A stretch of DNA of 64,000 nucleotides from Arthrobacter sp. 9V (GTDB taxonomy: Bacteria; Actinomycetota; Actinomycetes; Actinomycetales; Micrococcaceae), in NCBI RefSeq assembly GCF_902506065.1, contig NZ_LR732912.1, positions 2,096,004 through 2,160,003 of the forward strand, written 5' to 3'. Each line of letters opens with the position of its first letter. Position 1 is the stretch's first letter. The translations under genes were made by a program, and so were the position numbers. This document shows positions 1 to 9,040 of this stretch, piece by piece. The notes beneath the pieces were generated by a model. The model was given only the letters and a program-made list of their open reading frames with translations. It was not told where the DNA came from and did no database searches.

Positions 1-85
1 AAGCCCTGAAGAAAGCCTCCCTCTGCTCAGGGGTAGATCTCGCAAACTTCCGGGACTCCGAGGAAACATCGCTTAAATGCGGCAC
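1..85 (-). CDS. Possible 5' end of a gene running off the left edge
   Basis: Reading leftwards from a GTG at 85, an open frame of 28 codons continues to the window edge with no stop. It has a soluble, protein-like composition (…SRKFARSTPEQREAFF…). The gene is not recognised. A large palindrome lies immediately upstream of the putative start. The fragment is too short to test, so chance is possible. Confidence 0.2.
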   Translation of the reverse strand, partial: MPHLSDVSSESRKFARSTPEQREAFFRA

Positions 86-128
86 GGTCGTTGCAACTCC
101 CAAAAATCTAGGGTGTTGCAACGACCGT
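84..128. repeat. Perfect 14-bp inverted repeat (hairpin or operator)
   Basis: ACGGTCGTTGCAAC at 84-97 is mirrored exactly by GTTGCAACGACCGT at 115-128, with a 17-base loop that itself has CCC/GGG complementarity. No T-run follows on either strand, so a simple intrinsic terminator for glgA is not supported. It abuts the possible GTG start at 85 and could be an operator, an RNA leader hairpin or a REP-like element. Confidence 0.6.
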
Positions 129-185
129 TAGAACCCAAGCTGGGCGGCGCCGTCGAGGTTTGGCCTGCTGTTGGAGCCTCGGGGG

Positions 186-1382
186 TTACCGCAGGACCGA
201 GCGGTAGACCTCAAGTGTTGTCTCAGTGATGGACTCCCAGGAGAAGTGCTCCTCCGCGCGGCGACGCCCGGCGATGCCCATCTCGCGTGCCCGCGCGGGA
301 TCGGCTACCACCTCATTCAGGGCGGCGGCGAAATCGCTCACGAACTTTTCCGGGTCCAGCGGCGTACCCGTGCCATCGGTTACCTGCTCCAGTTCCACCA
401 GAAGTCCCGTTTCGCCGTGCTGGACAACCTCGGGAATGCCGCCCGTGGCGCTTGCCACTACGGCGGCTCCACAGGCCATGGCTTCAAGGTTCACGATTCC
501 AAGGGGCTCGTAAATCGAAGGGCAGGCGAACGCCGTGGCATGGCTGAGGACCTGGATGAGTTCCTTTCGCGGCAGCATCCGCTCAATGAGGATGACTCCC
601 TCGCGCTTGGCCTGCAGTTCCTCAATGAGGCGTGCAGTCTCGGCGGCGAGCTCTGGAGTGTCCGCGGCCCCAAGACAAAGGACCAGTTGGACGTTCTCAG
701 GCAGGCTGGATGCGGCGCGGAGCAGGTACGGTACGCCCTTTTGGCGGGTATTGCGTCCCACAAAGACAACGCTGGGCTTGGCGGGGTCGATGCCCAGCGC
801 ACGGATTGCGTCATCCTCTTCGTCGCGTTCCCAGAGAGAAACATCGATCCCGTTGTGGACCACGCGGACCTTGTCCGGATCAACATCGGGGTAGCTGCGG
901 AGGATGTCCTGGCGCATGCCATCGGAGACGGCGATGATCGCCGCGGCTGCTTCGTACGCGGTCTTCTCAACCCAGGAAGACAACGCATAGCCTCCGCCAA
1001 GCTGCTCAGCCTTCCAGGGACGCAGCGGCTCCAGACTATGAGCACTGAGCACATGGGGAATGCCGTGGAGCAGCGAGGCAAGGTGTCCGGCCATGTTGGC
1101 GTACCAGGTGTGCGAGTGGACAACGTCCGCTCCCGCAATGTCCGGAACAATCCTCAGGTCCACGCCCAGGGTCTGGAGGGCGGCGTTGGCATCGCCGAGG
1201 TCTTCGGGCGTGGCGTAGGACGCCACAGTGGCCCCATGATAGTCGGCGTCACGGGGCGCGCCGAACGCCCGGACATGAAGGTCAACGTGCTTTGCCAGCA
1301 CCCGGCTGAGCTCGGCAACGTGGACACCGGCACCGCCATATATTTCCGGAGGGAACTCTTTAGTCACAATGTCTATTCGCAC
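186..1382 (-). CDS. glgA: Glycogen synthase, actinobacterial GT4 type
   Basis: Predicted glycosyltransferase that extends alpha-1,4-glucan (or makes maltose-1-phosphate, as shown for the mycobacterial homologue) from ADP-glucose in the cytoplasm. The N-terminus (EFPPEIYGGAGVHV) carries the donor-site glycine loop. The C-terminal half has the GT-B signature E-P-LGIVNLEA followed by GGIPE. About 398 residues matches the actinobacterial family. A TTG at 1391 would add three residues; GTG at 1382 is preferred because it gives the usual MRIDIV start and lies 7 nt after a TACGTT -10-like hexamer. It is divergent from glgC, the source of its ADP-glucose. Confidence 0.93.
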   Translation of the reverse strand: MRIDIVTKEFPPEIYGGAGVHVAELSRVLAKHVDLHVRAFGAPRDADYHGATVASYATPEDLGDANAALQTLGVDLRIVPDIAGADVVHSHTWYANMAGHLASLLHGIPHVLSAHSLEPLRPWKAEQLGGGYALSSWVEKTAYEAAAAIIAVSDGMRQDILRSYPDVDPDKVRVVHNGIDVSLWERDEEDDAIRALGIDPAKPSVVFVGRNTRQKGVPYLLRAASSLPENVQLVLCLGAADTPELAAETARLIEELQAKREGVILIERMLPRKELIQVLSHATAFACPSIYEPLGIVNLEAMACGAAVVASATGGIPEVVQHGETGLLVELEQVTDGTGTPLDPEKFVSDFAAALNEVVADPARAREMGIAGRRRAEEHFSWESITETTLEVYRSVLR

Positions 1383-1389
1383 GCTAACC

Positions 1390-1395
1390 AACGTA
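1390..1395 (-). promoter_or_regulatory. Candidate -10 hexamer for leaderless glgA
   Basis: On the minus strand TACGTT lies 7 nt before GTG 1382 and no clear Shine-Dalgarno is present. This fits a leaderless transcript, but no good -35 is visible. Confidence 0.3.
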
Positions 1396-1481
1396 GTCGT
1401 TCCGGCGTATGTGTTCTAGTGTGAAAGAGTCCGGAAAATCGGACTTTTGGGGGATACGAAGACGTACGGGGAGCTGTGACC

Positions 1482-2888
1482 ATGGCGTTGAAGAAAGTTC
1501 TGGCAATAGTATTGGCAGGCGGAGAAGGCAATCGACTGATGCCGCTGACGGCGGATCGGGCCAAGCCCGCGGTTCCGTTCGCAGGCGGCTACAGGTTAAT
1601 TGACTTTGCACTATCCAATCTCGTTAATTCGGGATATTTGAAAATCGTGGTACTTACGCAGTACAAATCGCACAGCCTTGACCGGCACATCTCGGAAACC
1701 TGGCGCATGTCAACTCAACTGGGCCGTTATGTGGCTTCTGTTCCCGCGCAGCAGCGTGTGGGCAAGAGCTGGTTCCTTGGCAGTGCCAATGCAATCTATC
1801 AATCGCTGAACCTCATCCATGATGACGCCCCGGACATCGTGGTAGTGGTCGGCGCTGACCACGTGTACCGCATGGACTTCTCCCAAATGGTGGAGCAGCA
1901 CATTGCGAGCGGCGCCAAAGCCACGGTAGCTGCAGTACGGCAACCGCTGAACATGGCCAACCAGTTCGGCGTGATCGAAGTAGACCAGAACGATCCTCAG
2001 AAGATTGCCGCTTTCGTGGAAAAGCCGGCCAGCACCCCCGGGCTGGCAGCTGACCCTACTCAGTTCCTTGCCTCCATGGGCAACTACGTCTTCAACGCAG
2101 ACGCCCTGGTTGAGGCTTTGCATGTGGATGCAGAACGTCTCGATACCAAGCACGACATGGGCGGAGACATCATTCCGTATTTCGTAGACCAAGGCGAAGC
2201 CGGCGTCTACGACTTCACGCTCAATGACATCCCGGGCGCCACGGATCGGGACCGGACGTACTGGCGCGACGTCGGTACCATCGACTCGTTCTACGACGCT
2301 CATATGGATCTCATCTCCCCTGTGCCCATCTTCAACCTCTACAACTCCGAGTGGCCGATCTACACGCGCCAGAGCATCTCGCCCCCTGCGAAGTTTGTCC
2401 GTGGCGAGAACAACACAGTGGGAACGGCTCTCGATTCCATTGTTGCCAGCGGCGTGGTGGTTTCCGGTGGAATCGTTGAAGGTTCCGTGATCTCCAACGA
2501 CGCCTACGTGGCGGCAGGAAGCCGTGTTCAGGACTCGGTATTGATGGACAAAGTCCGGGTGGGCGAGGGCGCCGTGATCAAGCGGGCCATTCTGGATAAG
2601 AACGTCAAGGTTCCAGCGGGCGCGGCTATCGGCCTGGACCCCGCCTTGGATAAGGCGCGCGGATACAAGGTCACGGAGTCCGGCATTACGGTGCTGGCGA
2701 AGGGCCAGGTTGTTCCCGAGCCCGGTGAGGCAGAGCTTGCTTTGTCTGCGCAGCATCGCCGCGGACTGCCGGAAGCTGTCAAGGCTGCCACCCATGATGA
2801 TCCCGACATCCGCGACTCCGCGGAAAAGGTGGCGGCCGGCATCCAATCACGCGTGGCCGATGCCGCGGCGCAGGCCGCCTCGCATTAG
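1482..2888 (+). CDS. glgC: Glucose-1-phosphate adenylyltransferase
   Basis: Makes ADP-glucose from ATP and glucose-1-phosphate, the committed step of bacterial glycogen synthesis. The N-terminus has the pyrophosphorylase motif [23 protein letters not shown]. The C-terminal third is a left-handed beta-helix (hexapeptide-like [13 protein letters not shown]…). GGGGAG at 1468-1473 is 8 nt before ATG 1482, which favours this start over GTG 1476. At 468 residues it is about 60 longer than typical actinobacterial GlgC; the excess is an Ala-rich, charged C-terminal tail after the beta-helix. Confidence 0.95.
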   Translation: MALKKVLAIVLAGGEGNRLMPLTADRAKPAVPFAGGYRLIDFALSNLVNSGYLKIVVLTQYKSHSLDRHISETWRMSTQLGRYVASVPAQQRVGKSWFLGSANAIYQSLNLIHDDAPDIVVVVGADHVYRMDFSQMVEQHIASGAKATVAAVRQPLNMANQFGVIEVDQNDPQKIAAFVEKPASTPGLAADPTQFLASMGNYVFNADALVEALHVDAERLDTKHDMGGDIIPYFVDQGEAGVYDFTLNDIPGATDRDRTYWRDVGTIDSFYDAHMDLISPVPIFNLYNSEWPIYTRQSISPPAKFVRGENNTVGTALDSIVASGVVVSGGIVEGSVISNDAYVAAGSRVQDSVLMDKVRVGEGAVIKRAILDKNVKVPAGAAIGLDPALDKARGYKVTESGITVLAKGQVVPEPGEAELALSAQHRRGLPEAVKAATHDDPDIRDSAEKVAAGIQSRVADAAAQAASH

Positions 2889-2948
2889 CAGGTAACTTCG
2901 CCGCTGACGCAGACAGAACCCGAGGCAGGCCTCCGGCTCCCAAGGCTG

Positions 2949-2954
2949 TAAAAT
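2949..2954 (+). promoter_or_regulatory. Candidate -10 hexamer TAAAAT, leaderless start
   Basis: TAAAAT ends 7 nt before ATG 2962, placing the expected transcription start at or next to the start codon. No Shine-Dalgarno is evident. Confidence 0.4.
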
Positions 2955-2961
2955 CAGGTCA

Positions 2962-4413
2962 ATGAGCTCCACCGATCTGACGCCTGAAGAGATCCAGGCC
3001 TGCCTCAAGGTTCTGACCACGATCCACGTCTATGACGAAGAGCACCCGGACTACGTTGCTGTCCGCCGTGCCACCGGCAAGATGTTCAAAGCCGTCAAAC
3101 GCCACCGCCGTGTCACCAAGCGCGATTCCATCGCAGAGGCCGACCGCGCCGTCATCGCGATGACTGCTACGGCTGCCCCGGACCGCATTGACGACGAAAC
3201 CCGTGGCAACAAGCTGGCCCCGTCCGCTACAGGCGAGATAGCAGGCCACCTCATCCGCTCGCGACCTTGCTACATCTGCAAGAAGCACTACACGCAGGTA
3301 GACGCTTTTTACCACCAGCTCTGCCCTGAATGCGCAGCCTTCAGCCACAGTAAGCGCGATGCCCGCACGGATCTCACAGGAAGACGCGCCTTGTTGACCG
3401 GCGGGCGCGCCAAGATCGGGATGTATATCGCGCTGCGCCTGCTCAGGGACGGCGCACACACCACCATCACCACCCGCTTCCCCAAAGACGCTGCGCGGCG
3501 ATTCGCTGCCATGGAAGACAGCGGCGAGTGGCTGCACCGGCTCCGGATCGTCGGTATTGATCTCCGCGACCCGGCACAAGTGATGGCCCTGACCGACTCA
3601 CTCAGCGAGGCGGGCCCGCTGGACATCATTATCAATAATGCAGCCCAAACCGTGCGGCGCTCCGGAAATGCCTACAAGCCCTTGGTCGATGCAGAGGACG
3701 AGCCTTTGCCGGCGGCTCTTGAAACCGCAAACGGTGGCCCCGAGCTGGTAACTTTCGGGCACGCCCATGACAAACACCCACTCGCCCTCGCCAGCAGTGT
3801 CACCGAACATCCCGTCCTGGCCGGCGATGCGATCACCTCTCTGGCGCTCTCCACCGGATCGGCGTCGTTGGAACGGATTGAATCGGGAACGGCGATCGAT
3901 GCCGGCGGCCTTGTTCCGGACCTCGCCTCCATCAACAGCTGGACCCAGGTTGTGGACGAGGTGGACCCCTTGGAGATGCTCGAAGTGCAGCTGTGCAATG
4001 TCACGGCGCCCTTCCTGCTGGTTAGCCGCCTTCGCGAAGCCATGAAGCGGTCCACCGCCCATAGGAAGTACATCGTCAACGTCTCGGCCATGGAGGGACA
4101 GTTCTCCCGCGCCTACAAAGGCCCCGGACACCCCCACACCAACATGGCCAAGGCTGCGTTGAACATGATGACCCGCACCAGCGCCCAGGAAATGCTGGAT
4201 TCAGACGGCATCCTCATGACCGCGGTGGATACCGGATGGATCACGGACGAAAGGCCGCACTATACAAAGGTCCGGCTCATGGAAGAAGGATTCCATGCTC
4301 CTTTGGATTTGGTGGACGGCGCGGCGCGTGTTTACGACCCCATAGTGATGGGCGAAAAGGGTGAGGACCAGTACGGCGTATTCCTCAAGGATTACAAACC
4401 GTCACCCTGGTAG
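2962..4413 (+). CDS. Short-chain dehydrogenase-like protein with N-terminal zinc ribbon
   Basis: The protein has 483 residues, roughly twice a normal SDR. Residues 1-95 form a charged helical region. Cys103-x2-Cys106 and Cys121-x2-Cys124 look like a zinc ribbon. The Rossmann fold starts near 140 with TGGRAKIG in place of TGxxxGIG, followed by NNAAQT (the NNAG equivalent). The catalytic Ser is present (NVSAMEG), but the Tyr of YxxxK is replaced: four residues before the Lys of NMAKAAL is Thr. A segment of about 80 residues is inserted after NNAAQT. It binds a dinucleotide or derivative by inference; the reaction is unknown. It has its own promoter-like -10 and ends at a bidirectional terminator. 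Confidence 0.8.
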   Translation: MSSTDLTPEEIQACLKVLTTIHVYDEEHPDYVAVRRATGKMFKAVKRHRRVTKRDSIAEADRAVIAMTATAAPDRIDDETRGNKLAPSATGEIAGHLIRSRPCYICKKHYTQVDAFYHQLCPECAAFSHSKRDARTDLTGRRALLTGGRAKIGMYIALRLLRDGAHTTITTRFPKDAARRFAAMEDSGEWLHRLRIVGIDLRDPAQVMALTDSLSEAGPLDIIINNAAQTVRRSGNAYKPLVDAEDEPLPAALETANGGPELVTFGHAHDKHPLALASSVTEHPVLAGDAITSLALSTGSASLERIESGTAIDAGGLVPDLASINSWTQVVDEVDPLEMLEVQLCNVTAPFLLVSRLREAMKRSTAHRKYIVNVSAMEGQFSRAYKGPGHPHTNMAKAALNMMTRTSAQEMLDSDGILMTAVDTGWITDERPHYTKVRLMEEGFHAPLDLVDGAARVYDPIVMGEKGEDQYGVFLKDYKPSPW

Positions 4414-4431
4414 AAAACCTCGGGTTTGAGT

Positions 4432-4474
4432 ACAGATAAGGCCCTTAAGAGCAGTTCTTAAGGGCCTTATCTGT
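4432..4474. terminator. Bidirectional intrinsic terminator
   Basis: A perfect 19-bp inverted repeat (4432-4450 with 4456-4474) encloses a 5-base loop. It separates the converging SDR and transglutaminase genes. Confidence 0.85.
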
Positions 4475-4489
4475 GCGGGAACTCAGCGC

Positions 4490-5341
4490 CTAGGCGAGGC
4501 GCGTGATCTCCACCGATACGGAAAGACCGGAGCCGCCTCCGCCGGAGAGGATGCCCTTCAACGGGGGAACGTCGCGGTAGTCACGGCCGCGGGCTACGGT
4601 GACGTGGTAGTCCCCTGCCGGCTTGTGGTTGGTGGGGTCCCAACTACGCCATTCTCCATCCCACCACTCCAACCATGCATGTGATTGGCCGGCTACAGTT
4701 TCGCCGATGTCCGCCGAGGAGCGTGGGTGGATATAGCCGGATACGTACCGGGCCGGTATGCCACTGCAGCGCAAGGCGCCGATGGCCAGATGCGCCAGGT
4801 CCTGGCAAACACCTTGGCGCTGGGACCATGCTTGTTCGGCGTTAGTGGTGACCCCGGTGGTGCCCTTCATGTAGGTCATCTCGCCGGCCATCCACGCAAA
4901 TACGGCAAGCGCGGCCTCATGGGGGTTCTTCCCCTTGACAACGTCCGGAATGATCTCAAGGACCTCCTCACCCGGGCCGCTGAGACGGGACTGGGGCAGC
5001 CAGTCGCTGAATTCGTCCTGAACCTTCTCCGAGGCAATGACGTCCCATCCCACGATGTCATCTTCTGTTGCCACCCGTTCGGTGCGGTGCACCTCAACAG
5101 TAGCTGTGGCGAGGACCTCAAGGCTCTCGTGCGGCATTTGCATATCAAACGCGGTAACCCGCGTGCCCCAATAGTCACGATAGGTACTGACTGAAGCCTG
5201 ATGCGGGGAGACTTTGAGCGAAGCTTCCAGGACTACCTGCTGACCGTCAGTCAGCGGGGTCATCCGGGCCTCGTTGTAGGACAGGGTCACCCGGCGGTTG
5301 TACTTATAGGCGGTTTTGTGAACGATGCTCAGCCGGGTCAT
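4490..5341 (-). CDS. Transglutaminase-like cysteine protease-fold protein
   Basis: Bacterial transglutaminase N-terminal domain (about residues 1-80), then the transglutaminase core with a complete papain-like triad: Cys179 (QGVCQD), His221 (QSHAWLEWW) and Asp235 (WDPTN). At 283 residues it is full length. It overlaps the upstream alpha-E gene by 4 nt and follows the ATP-grasp gene, a widespread trio proposed from comparative genomics to make and process a peptide. The predicted activity is amide cleavage or transfer; the substrate is unknown. No signal peptide is seen, so it probably acts in the cytoplasm. Confidence 0.88.
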   Translation of the reverse strand: MTRLSIVHKTAYKYNRRVTLSYNEARMTPLTDGQQVVLEASLKVSPHQASVSTYRDYWGTRVTAFDMQMPHESLEVLATATVEVHRTERVATEDDIVGWDVIASEKVQDEFSDWLPQSRLSGPGEEVLEIIPDVVKGKNPHEAALAVFAWMAGEMTYMKGTTGVTTNAEQAWSQRQGVCQDLAHLAIGALRCSGIPARYVSGYIHPRSSADIGETVAGQSHAWLEWWDGEWRSWDPTNHKPAGDYHVTVARGRDYRDVPPLKGILSGGGGSGLSVSVEITRLA

Positions 5342-6264
5342 GAAACTTCTCCCACCCAGGCGTGCTCATCAGCCTGATTGAAGTACTTACGGGAAATGGC
5401 GTCCGATGCTTGCGTCACTGCCTTCTGCACACGTTCCATGTGTTCAGGCAGTTCGGACATGAGATCGTCCGTGCGATGGAACTCGAGGAACGTGCGGGCT
5501 TGGCCCACGATTCGACGGGCATCGTTGATGAATCCGACACGCTGTGCCGAAGGATCCAACTTTGCCAGGCATTCATCGGCATCGCGCAACGCATAGACGA
5601 TCGAACGCGGGAACAATCGGTCCAGCAGCAGGAACTCCGCCGCGTGCTGGTCCCCGAACGCCGCCCTGCGGGTCCGGATGAACGACTCGTACGCTCCCGC
5701 GCACCGCAGCATGTTCACCCAGGACATTCCAGCTGACTGGACATCGCGGGTGGACAACATGCGGGCAGTCATATCGGCGCGTTCCAGGGAACGCCCGAGC
5801 ACCATGAACAACCAGCTCTCATCATGGCTGACCGTTGTATCCGCGAGACCGCGGACCATGGCGGTGCGCTCCAAAACCCAGTTGCAGAACCGGTAGGTCC
5901 CTACAACGTCCTTGCGGTGTTGATTGAGTCCGTAATAAGTGGTGTTAAGGCTTTCCCAAAGAGACTGGGAAACAGTCTCGCGGGCACGCCGGGCATTTTC
6001 ACGCGCTGCGCCCAGCGAACCTGCAATGGAAGACGCGCTGTGCTTGTCATAGGCCAGCGCGTGGAGGAGTTCAGGGAGGCCGAACTCCTCACCTTGCGGT
6101 TTGGCACCCATAACGGCAAGGAGCTCCCGGGCGACGCTGCGCTGTTCCTCAAGGGGCAGGTGGTTCAAGCGCTCAAGGTGTACATCCAAAATCCTTGAAG
6201 TACCATCGGCGCGCTCAACGTAGCGTCCGATCCAGAAGAGTGACTCAGCAATGCGGCTCAGCAT
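5338..6264 (-). CDS. Alpha-E domain protein
   Basis: All-helical protein of 308 residues beginning MLSRIAESLFWIGRYVERAD, the hallmark of the alpha-E family (DUF403). No catalytic motif is known for the family. GGAGG lies 7 nt before ATG 6264, a strong ribosome site. It sits between the ATP-grasp gene (about 55 nt upstream) and the transglutaminase gene (4-nt overlap), so it is almost certainly co-transcribed and translationally coupled. By inference it is a partner or substrate-binding subunit of the ATP-grasp ligase. Confidence 0.88.
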   Translation of the reverse strand: MLSRIAESLFWIGRYVERADGTSRILDVHLERLNHLPLEEQRSVARELLAVMGAKPQGEEFGLPELLHALAYDKHSASSIAGSLGAARENARRARETVSQSLWESLNTTYYGLNQHRKDVVGTYRFCNWVLERTAMVRGLADTTVSHDESWLFMVLGRSLERADMTARMLSTRDVQSAGMSWVNMLRCAGAYESFIRTRRAAFGDQHAAEFLLLDRLFPRSIVYALRDADECLAKLDPSAQRVGFINDARRIVGQARTFLEFHRTDDLMSELPEHMERVQKAVTQASDAISRKYFNQADEHAWVGEVS

Positions 6265-6319
6265 GGAACTGCCTCCTTCGCGTGGTGCAGATCGAAGTTC
6301 AAATGTTGATGGAGCGCCA

Positions 6320-7876
6320 TCACTGCTGCTGCTCCGTTTGGCGGTCCCGCCAGTTGCTTTCCACCGGCCACACCGACACTTGCTCGCGGACCGTGACCGA
6401 TTGGCGGGGAATGATTTCGGCCGGCAGCTGCGGAGAGTCGGCCAAAACCCAGGTGTCCTTGGAGCCGCCTCCCTGGCTGGAGTTCACAATCAAGGAACCC
6501 TCCTTGAGCGCCACGCGGGTGAGGCCGCCGGGCAGGACCCAGACGTCGTCGCCGTCGTTGACTGCGAAAGGACGCAGGTCCACGTGGCGTGGGCCGAACT
6601 TATCTCCGGAGAGTGTGGGTACCGTGGAGAGCTGCAGAACCGGCTGTGCGATCCAACCGCGGGGATCGGCAATGACGCGCTTGCGAAGGGCGTCAAGCTC
6701 GTCCTTGGTGGCGTCCGGTCCGATGACCAGGCCTTTACCGCCGGAACCGTCCACGGGCTTGACCACCAGTTCCTCGAGGCGGTCCAGAACATGCTCCCTG
6801 GCTTCCTTTTCCTCAAGCCGGAAAGTGTCAACATTGGCGATGATCGGCTCTTCGTGAAGGTAGTACCGGATCAGGTCAGGGACGTAACTGTACACGAGCT
6901 TGTCATCGGCTACGCCGTTGCCTACAGCGTTGGCAATGGTCACTCCCCCGGCGCGGGCGGCATTGACCAGACCGGGGCAACCGAGCATGGAATCGGAGCG
7001 GAACTGCAGCGGGTCCAGGAAATCGTCATCGATGCGCTTGTAGATCACATCCACGCGCTGCTCACCGGCTGTGGTCCGCATGTAAACACGGTTGCCGCGG
7101 CAAATGAGGTCGCGGCCCTCAACGAGCTCCACGCCCATGAGTCCTGCAAGAAGGGTGTGCTCAAAGTAAGCGCTGTTGAACACACCTGGTGTCAGGACAA
7201 CCACGGTGGGATCGTCCACGCCTGCGGGAGCAGTTTTGCGCAGGGCCGAGAGGAGGCGCCGGGGGTACTCCTCCACCGGCCTGATGTGCTGCTGACCGAA
7301 AGCCTCGGGCAAGCCCTTGGCCATGGCGCGCCGGTTCTCCAGGACGTAACTGACCCCCGACGGTACGCGGACGTTGTCCTCAAGTACGCGGAATGTGCCG
7401 GCTGCATCACGGACAACGTCAATACCGGAAACATGGACGCGGACGCCGCCAGAGGGCTCGAAACCGTGCACCGCGCGGTGGAAATGTGCGCTGGTGGTCA
7501 CCAATTGGCGCGGAATCACACCGTCGGTGACCACAGCCATTCGTCCGTAAACGTCGTTGAGGAAAGCCTCCAAAGCTTTGACCCGCTGGGCAACGCCGCG
7601 CTCCAGGACATCCCACTCGTCGGCGGGAATGACGCGCGGAACAATATCCAGGGGAAACGGCCGCTCCTCCCCCGCGTAGTCGAACGTCACGCCACGGTCC
7701 AGGAAGGTGCGTGCCATGGAGTCGGCGCGGGCGGTGACATCCGCCAGGGAAAGCTCGCGGAGAGCTCCGGAAACCTGACCGTAGGATCTTCTGGCAACGT
7801 GGCCTTGGGCAAACATCTCGTCATAGGCGCCGCTGCGCGCAGCGGCCTCGGAGTAATCCTGGAATAGGTCAGACAT
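6320..7876 (-). CDS. Circularly permuted type 2 ATP-grasp ligase
   Basis: The protein has 518 residues. It carries the permuted ATP-grasp pattern with VVKPVDGSGGKGLVIG as the ATP-binding glycine-rich loop near residue 375, and PRHVDLRPF and LTRVAL as later conserved blocks. The family is predicted to form peptide bonds by the ATP-grasp mechanism (acyl-phosphate intermediate). ATG 7876 (MSDLFQDYSEAA) is chosen because AAAGGTGA lies upstream of it, although the spacing is long; an ATG at 7912 would add 12 residues. It is the first gene of the ATP-grasp/alpha-E/transglutaminase operon, and its product is unknown. Confidence 0.88.
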   Translation of the reverse strand: MSDLFQDYSEAAARSGAYDEMFAQGHVARRSYGQVSGALRELSLADVTARADSMARTFLDRGVTFDYAGEERPFPLDIVPRVIPADEWDVLERGVAQRVKALEAFLNDVYGRMAVVTDGVIPRQLVTTSAHFHRAVHGFEPSGGVRVHVSGIDVVRDAAGTFRVLEDNVRVPSGVSYVLENRRAMAKGLPEAFGQQHIRPVEEYPRRLLSALRKTAPAGVDDPTVVVLTPGVFNSAYFEHTLLAGLMGVELVEGRDLICRGNRVYMRTTAGEQRVDVIYKRIDDDFLDPLQFRSDSMLGCPGLVNAARAGGVTIANAVGNGVADDKLVYSYVPDLIRYYLHEEPIIANVDTFRLEEKEAREHVLDRLEELVVKPVDGSGGKGLVIGPDATKDELDALRKRVIADPRGWIAQPVLQLSTVPTLSGDKFGPRHVDLRPFAVNDGDDVWVLPGGLTRVALKEGSLIVNSSQGGGSKDTWVLADSPQLPAEIIPRQSVTVREQVSVWPVESNWRDRQTEQQQ

Positions 7877-7986
7877 GGGATTCAGGTAATCACCTTTTTG
7901 AGTCGGGCGCATTACGCGCTGGTTGTGTCGCCGTTTCCGGATGCTCCCGGTTCGCCTTCCGTGCCCCCATCCGGCAGGGTTGAGGC

Positions 7987-9036
7987 ATGCCCTTCAAGAG
8001 TCTTGCGCCCCAGCTGTCCCGGCTGGGGCCCGGGTTGGTCCTGAGCATCGCCGCAACGGGTCTTGCCTTCGCCATCCATAGCGTTTTTCCGGCTGTCCCG
8101 GCCATGACACTCGCTGTTGCGTTGGGCTTGCTCTCAGCAAATATACCGGGCACTGCTGTTCTCACCGCGGGGCGCGCCCGGCCAGGACTCGACTTCGCAG
8201 GTAAGCACCTCATGCGTGCCGGGATCGTGCTGCTCGGCCTCAAGGTCAGCATCGGTGATGTCCTCGGCCTTGGGTGGCTGTCCCTCCTGCTGATCGCCGC
8301 TGTGGTGTTGGTGAGCTTCGCCGGGACTTACGGGTTGGCGCGTCTTCTGCGCCTCCCCGGAGAAGCTGCCCTCCTGATCGCCACAGGTTTTTCCATTTGC
8401 GGGGCGTCCGCGATCGGGGCCATGGCAGCTGTGCGCCGGATCAAGCATCAAGACACCGTGCTCCCGGTAGCTCTGGTGACACTCTGCGGCACCCTCGCAA
8501 TCGGTGTTCTGCCCCTGCTCATGCATCCACTGAACCTCAATCCCGAACAATTCGGGGCGTGGACCGGTGCCTCCGTGCATGACGTCGGCCAGGTGGTGGC
8601 CACGGCGCAGACCGCCGGTACCTCGGCACTGGCGATCGCCGTCGTCGTCAAATTGACGCGCGTGGTTCTGCTGGCGCCGGTCGCGGCTGCCGCCGGGGTG
8701 CACCAACGGGTGGTCCACATGAGGAAACGAAATAATGGCGGAGATGATCCTGCTGATGGCTCCGAGGGGCGGTTCCCGCCTGTCGTCCCACTTTTCGTGG
8801 TGGGTTTCCTATCTATGGTGGCACTTCGATCACTGGGTTGGGCACCGCACGCCGGACTGGAAATTGCGGCCGCTGTCCAAGACATTCTCTTGGCAACGGC
8901 GCTGTTCGGGCTGGGTTCGGCCGTGCGGGTACGCACGTTGATACACACAGGAGGGCGCGCCGTTCTGGTGGCACTGGGCTCGTGGCTGCTCATCGCCTCC
9001 CTGGGCCTTGGGGCTGCATGGGTCATGATTAGATAG
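7987..9036 (+). CDS. YeiH/UPF0324 family putative sulfate exporter
   Basis: Integral membrane protein of 349 residues with about ten hydrophobic segments and the family motifs LDFAGKHLMRAGIVLLGLKVS and TGFSICGASAIGAM. The family (YeiH, UPF0324) is annotated as putative sulfate exporters; transport has not been demonstrated for most members. A hydrophilic Arg/Asn/Asp loop near residues 240-258 separates the two halves. pepN starts only 4 nt downstream, so the two genes may be co-transcribed. It is divergent from the ATP-grasp operon. Confidence 0.85.
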   Translation: MPFKSLAPQLSRLGPGLVLSIAATGLAFAIHSVFPAVPAMTLAVALGLLSANIPGTAVLTAGRARPGLDFAGKHLMRAGIVLLGLKVSIGDVLGLGWLSLLLIAAVVLVSFAGTYGLARLLRLPGEAALLIATGFSICGASAIGAMAAVRRIKHQDTVLPVALVTLCGTLAIGVLPLLMHPLNLNPEQFGAWTGASVHDVGQVVATAQTAGTSALAIAVVVKLTRVVLLAPVAAAAGVHQRVVHMRKRNNGGDDPADGSEGRFPPVVPLFVVGFLSMVALRSLGWAPHAGLEIAAAVQDILLATALFGLGSAVRVRTLIHTGGRAVLVALGSWLLIASLGLGAAWVMIR

Positions 9037-9040
9037 CTGT

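Noticed and set aside
84..128. Hairpin as the glgA intrinsic terminator
   Set aside because: No T-run follows on the minus strand; the stem is better explained as an operator or repeat.
171..1424. Long plus-strand open frame opposite glgA (417 codons)
   Set aside because: It is antisense to a clear glycogen synthase, has no recognisable motifs, and its length follows from high GC in the codon third positions of glgA.
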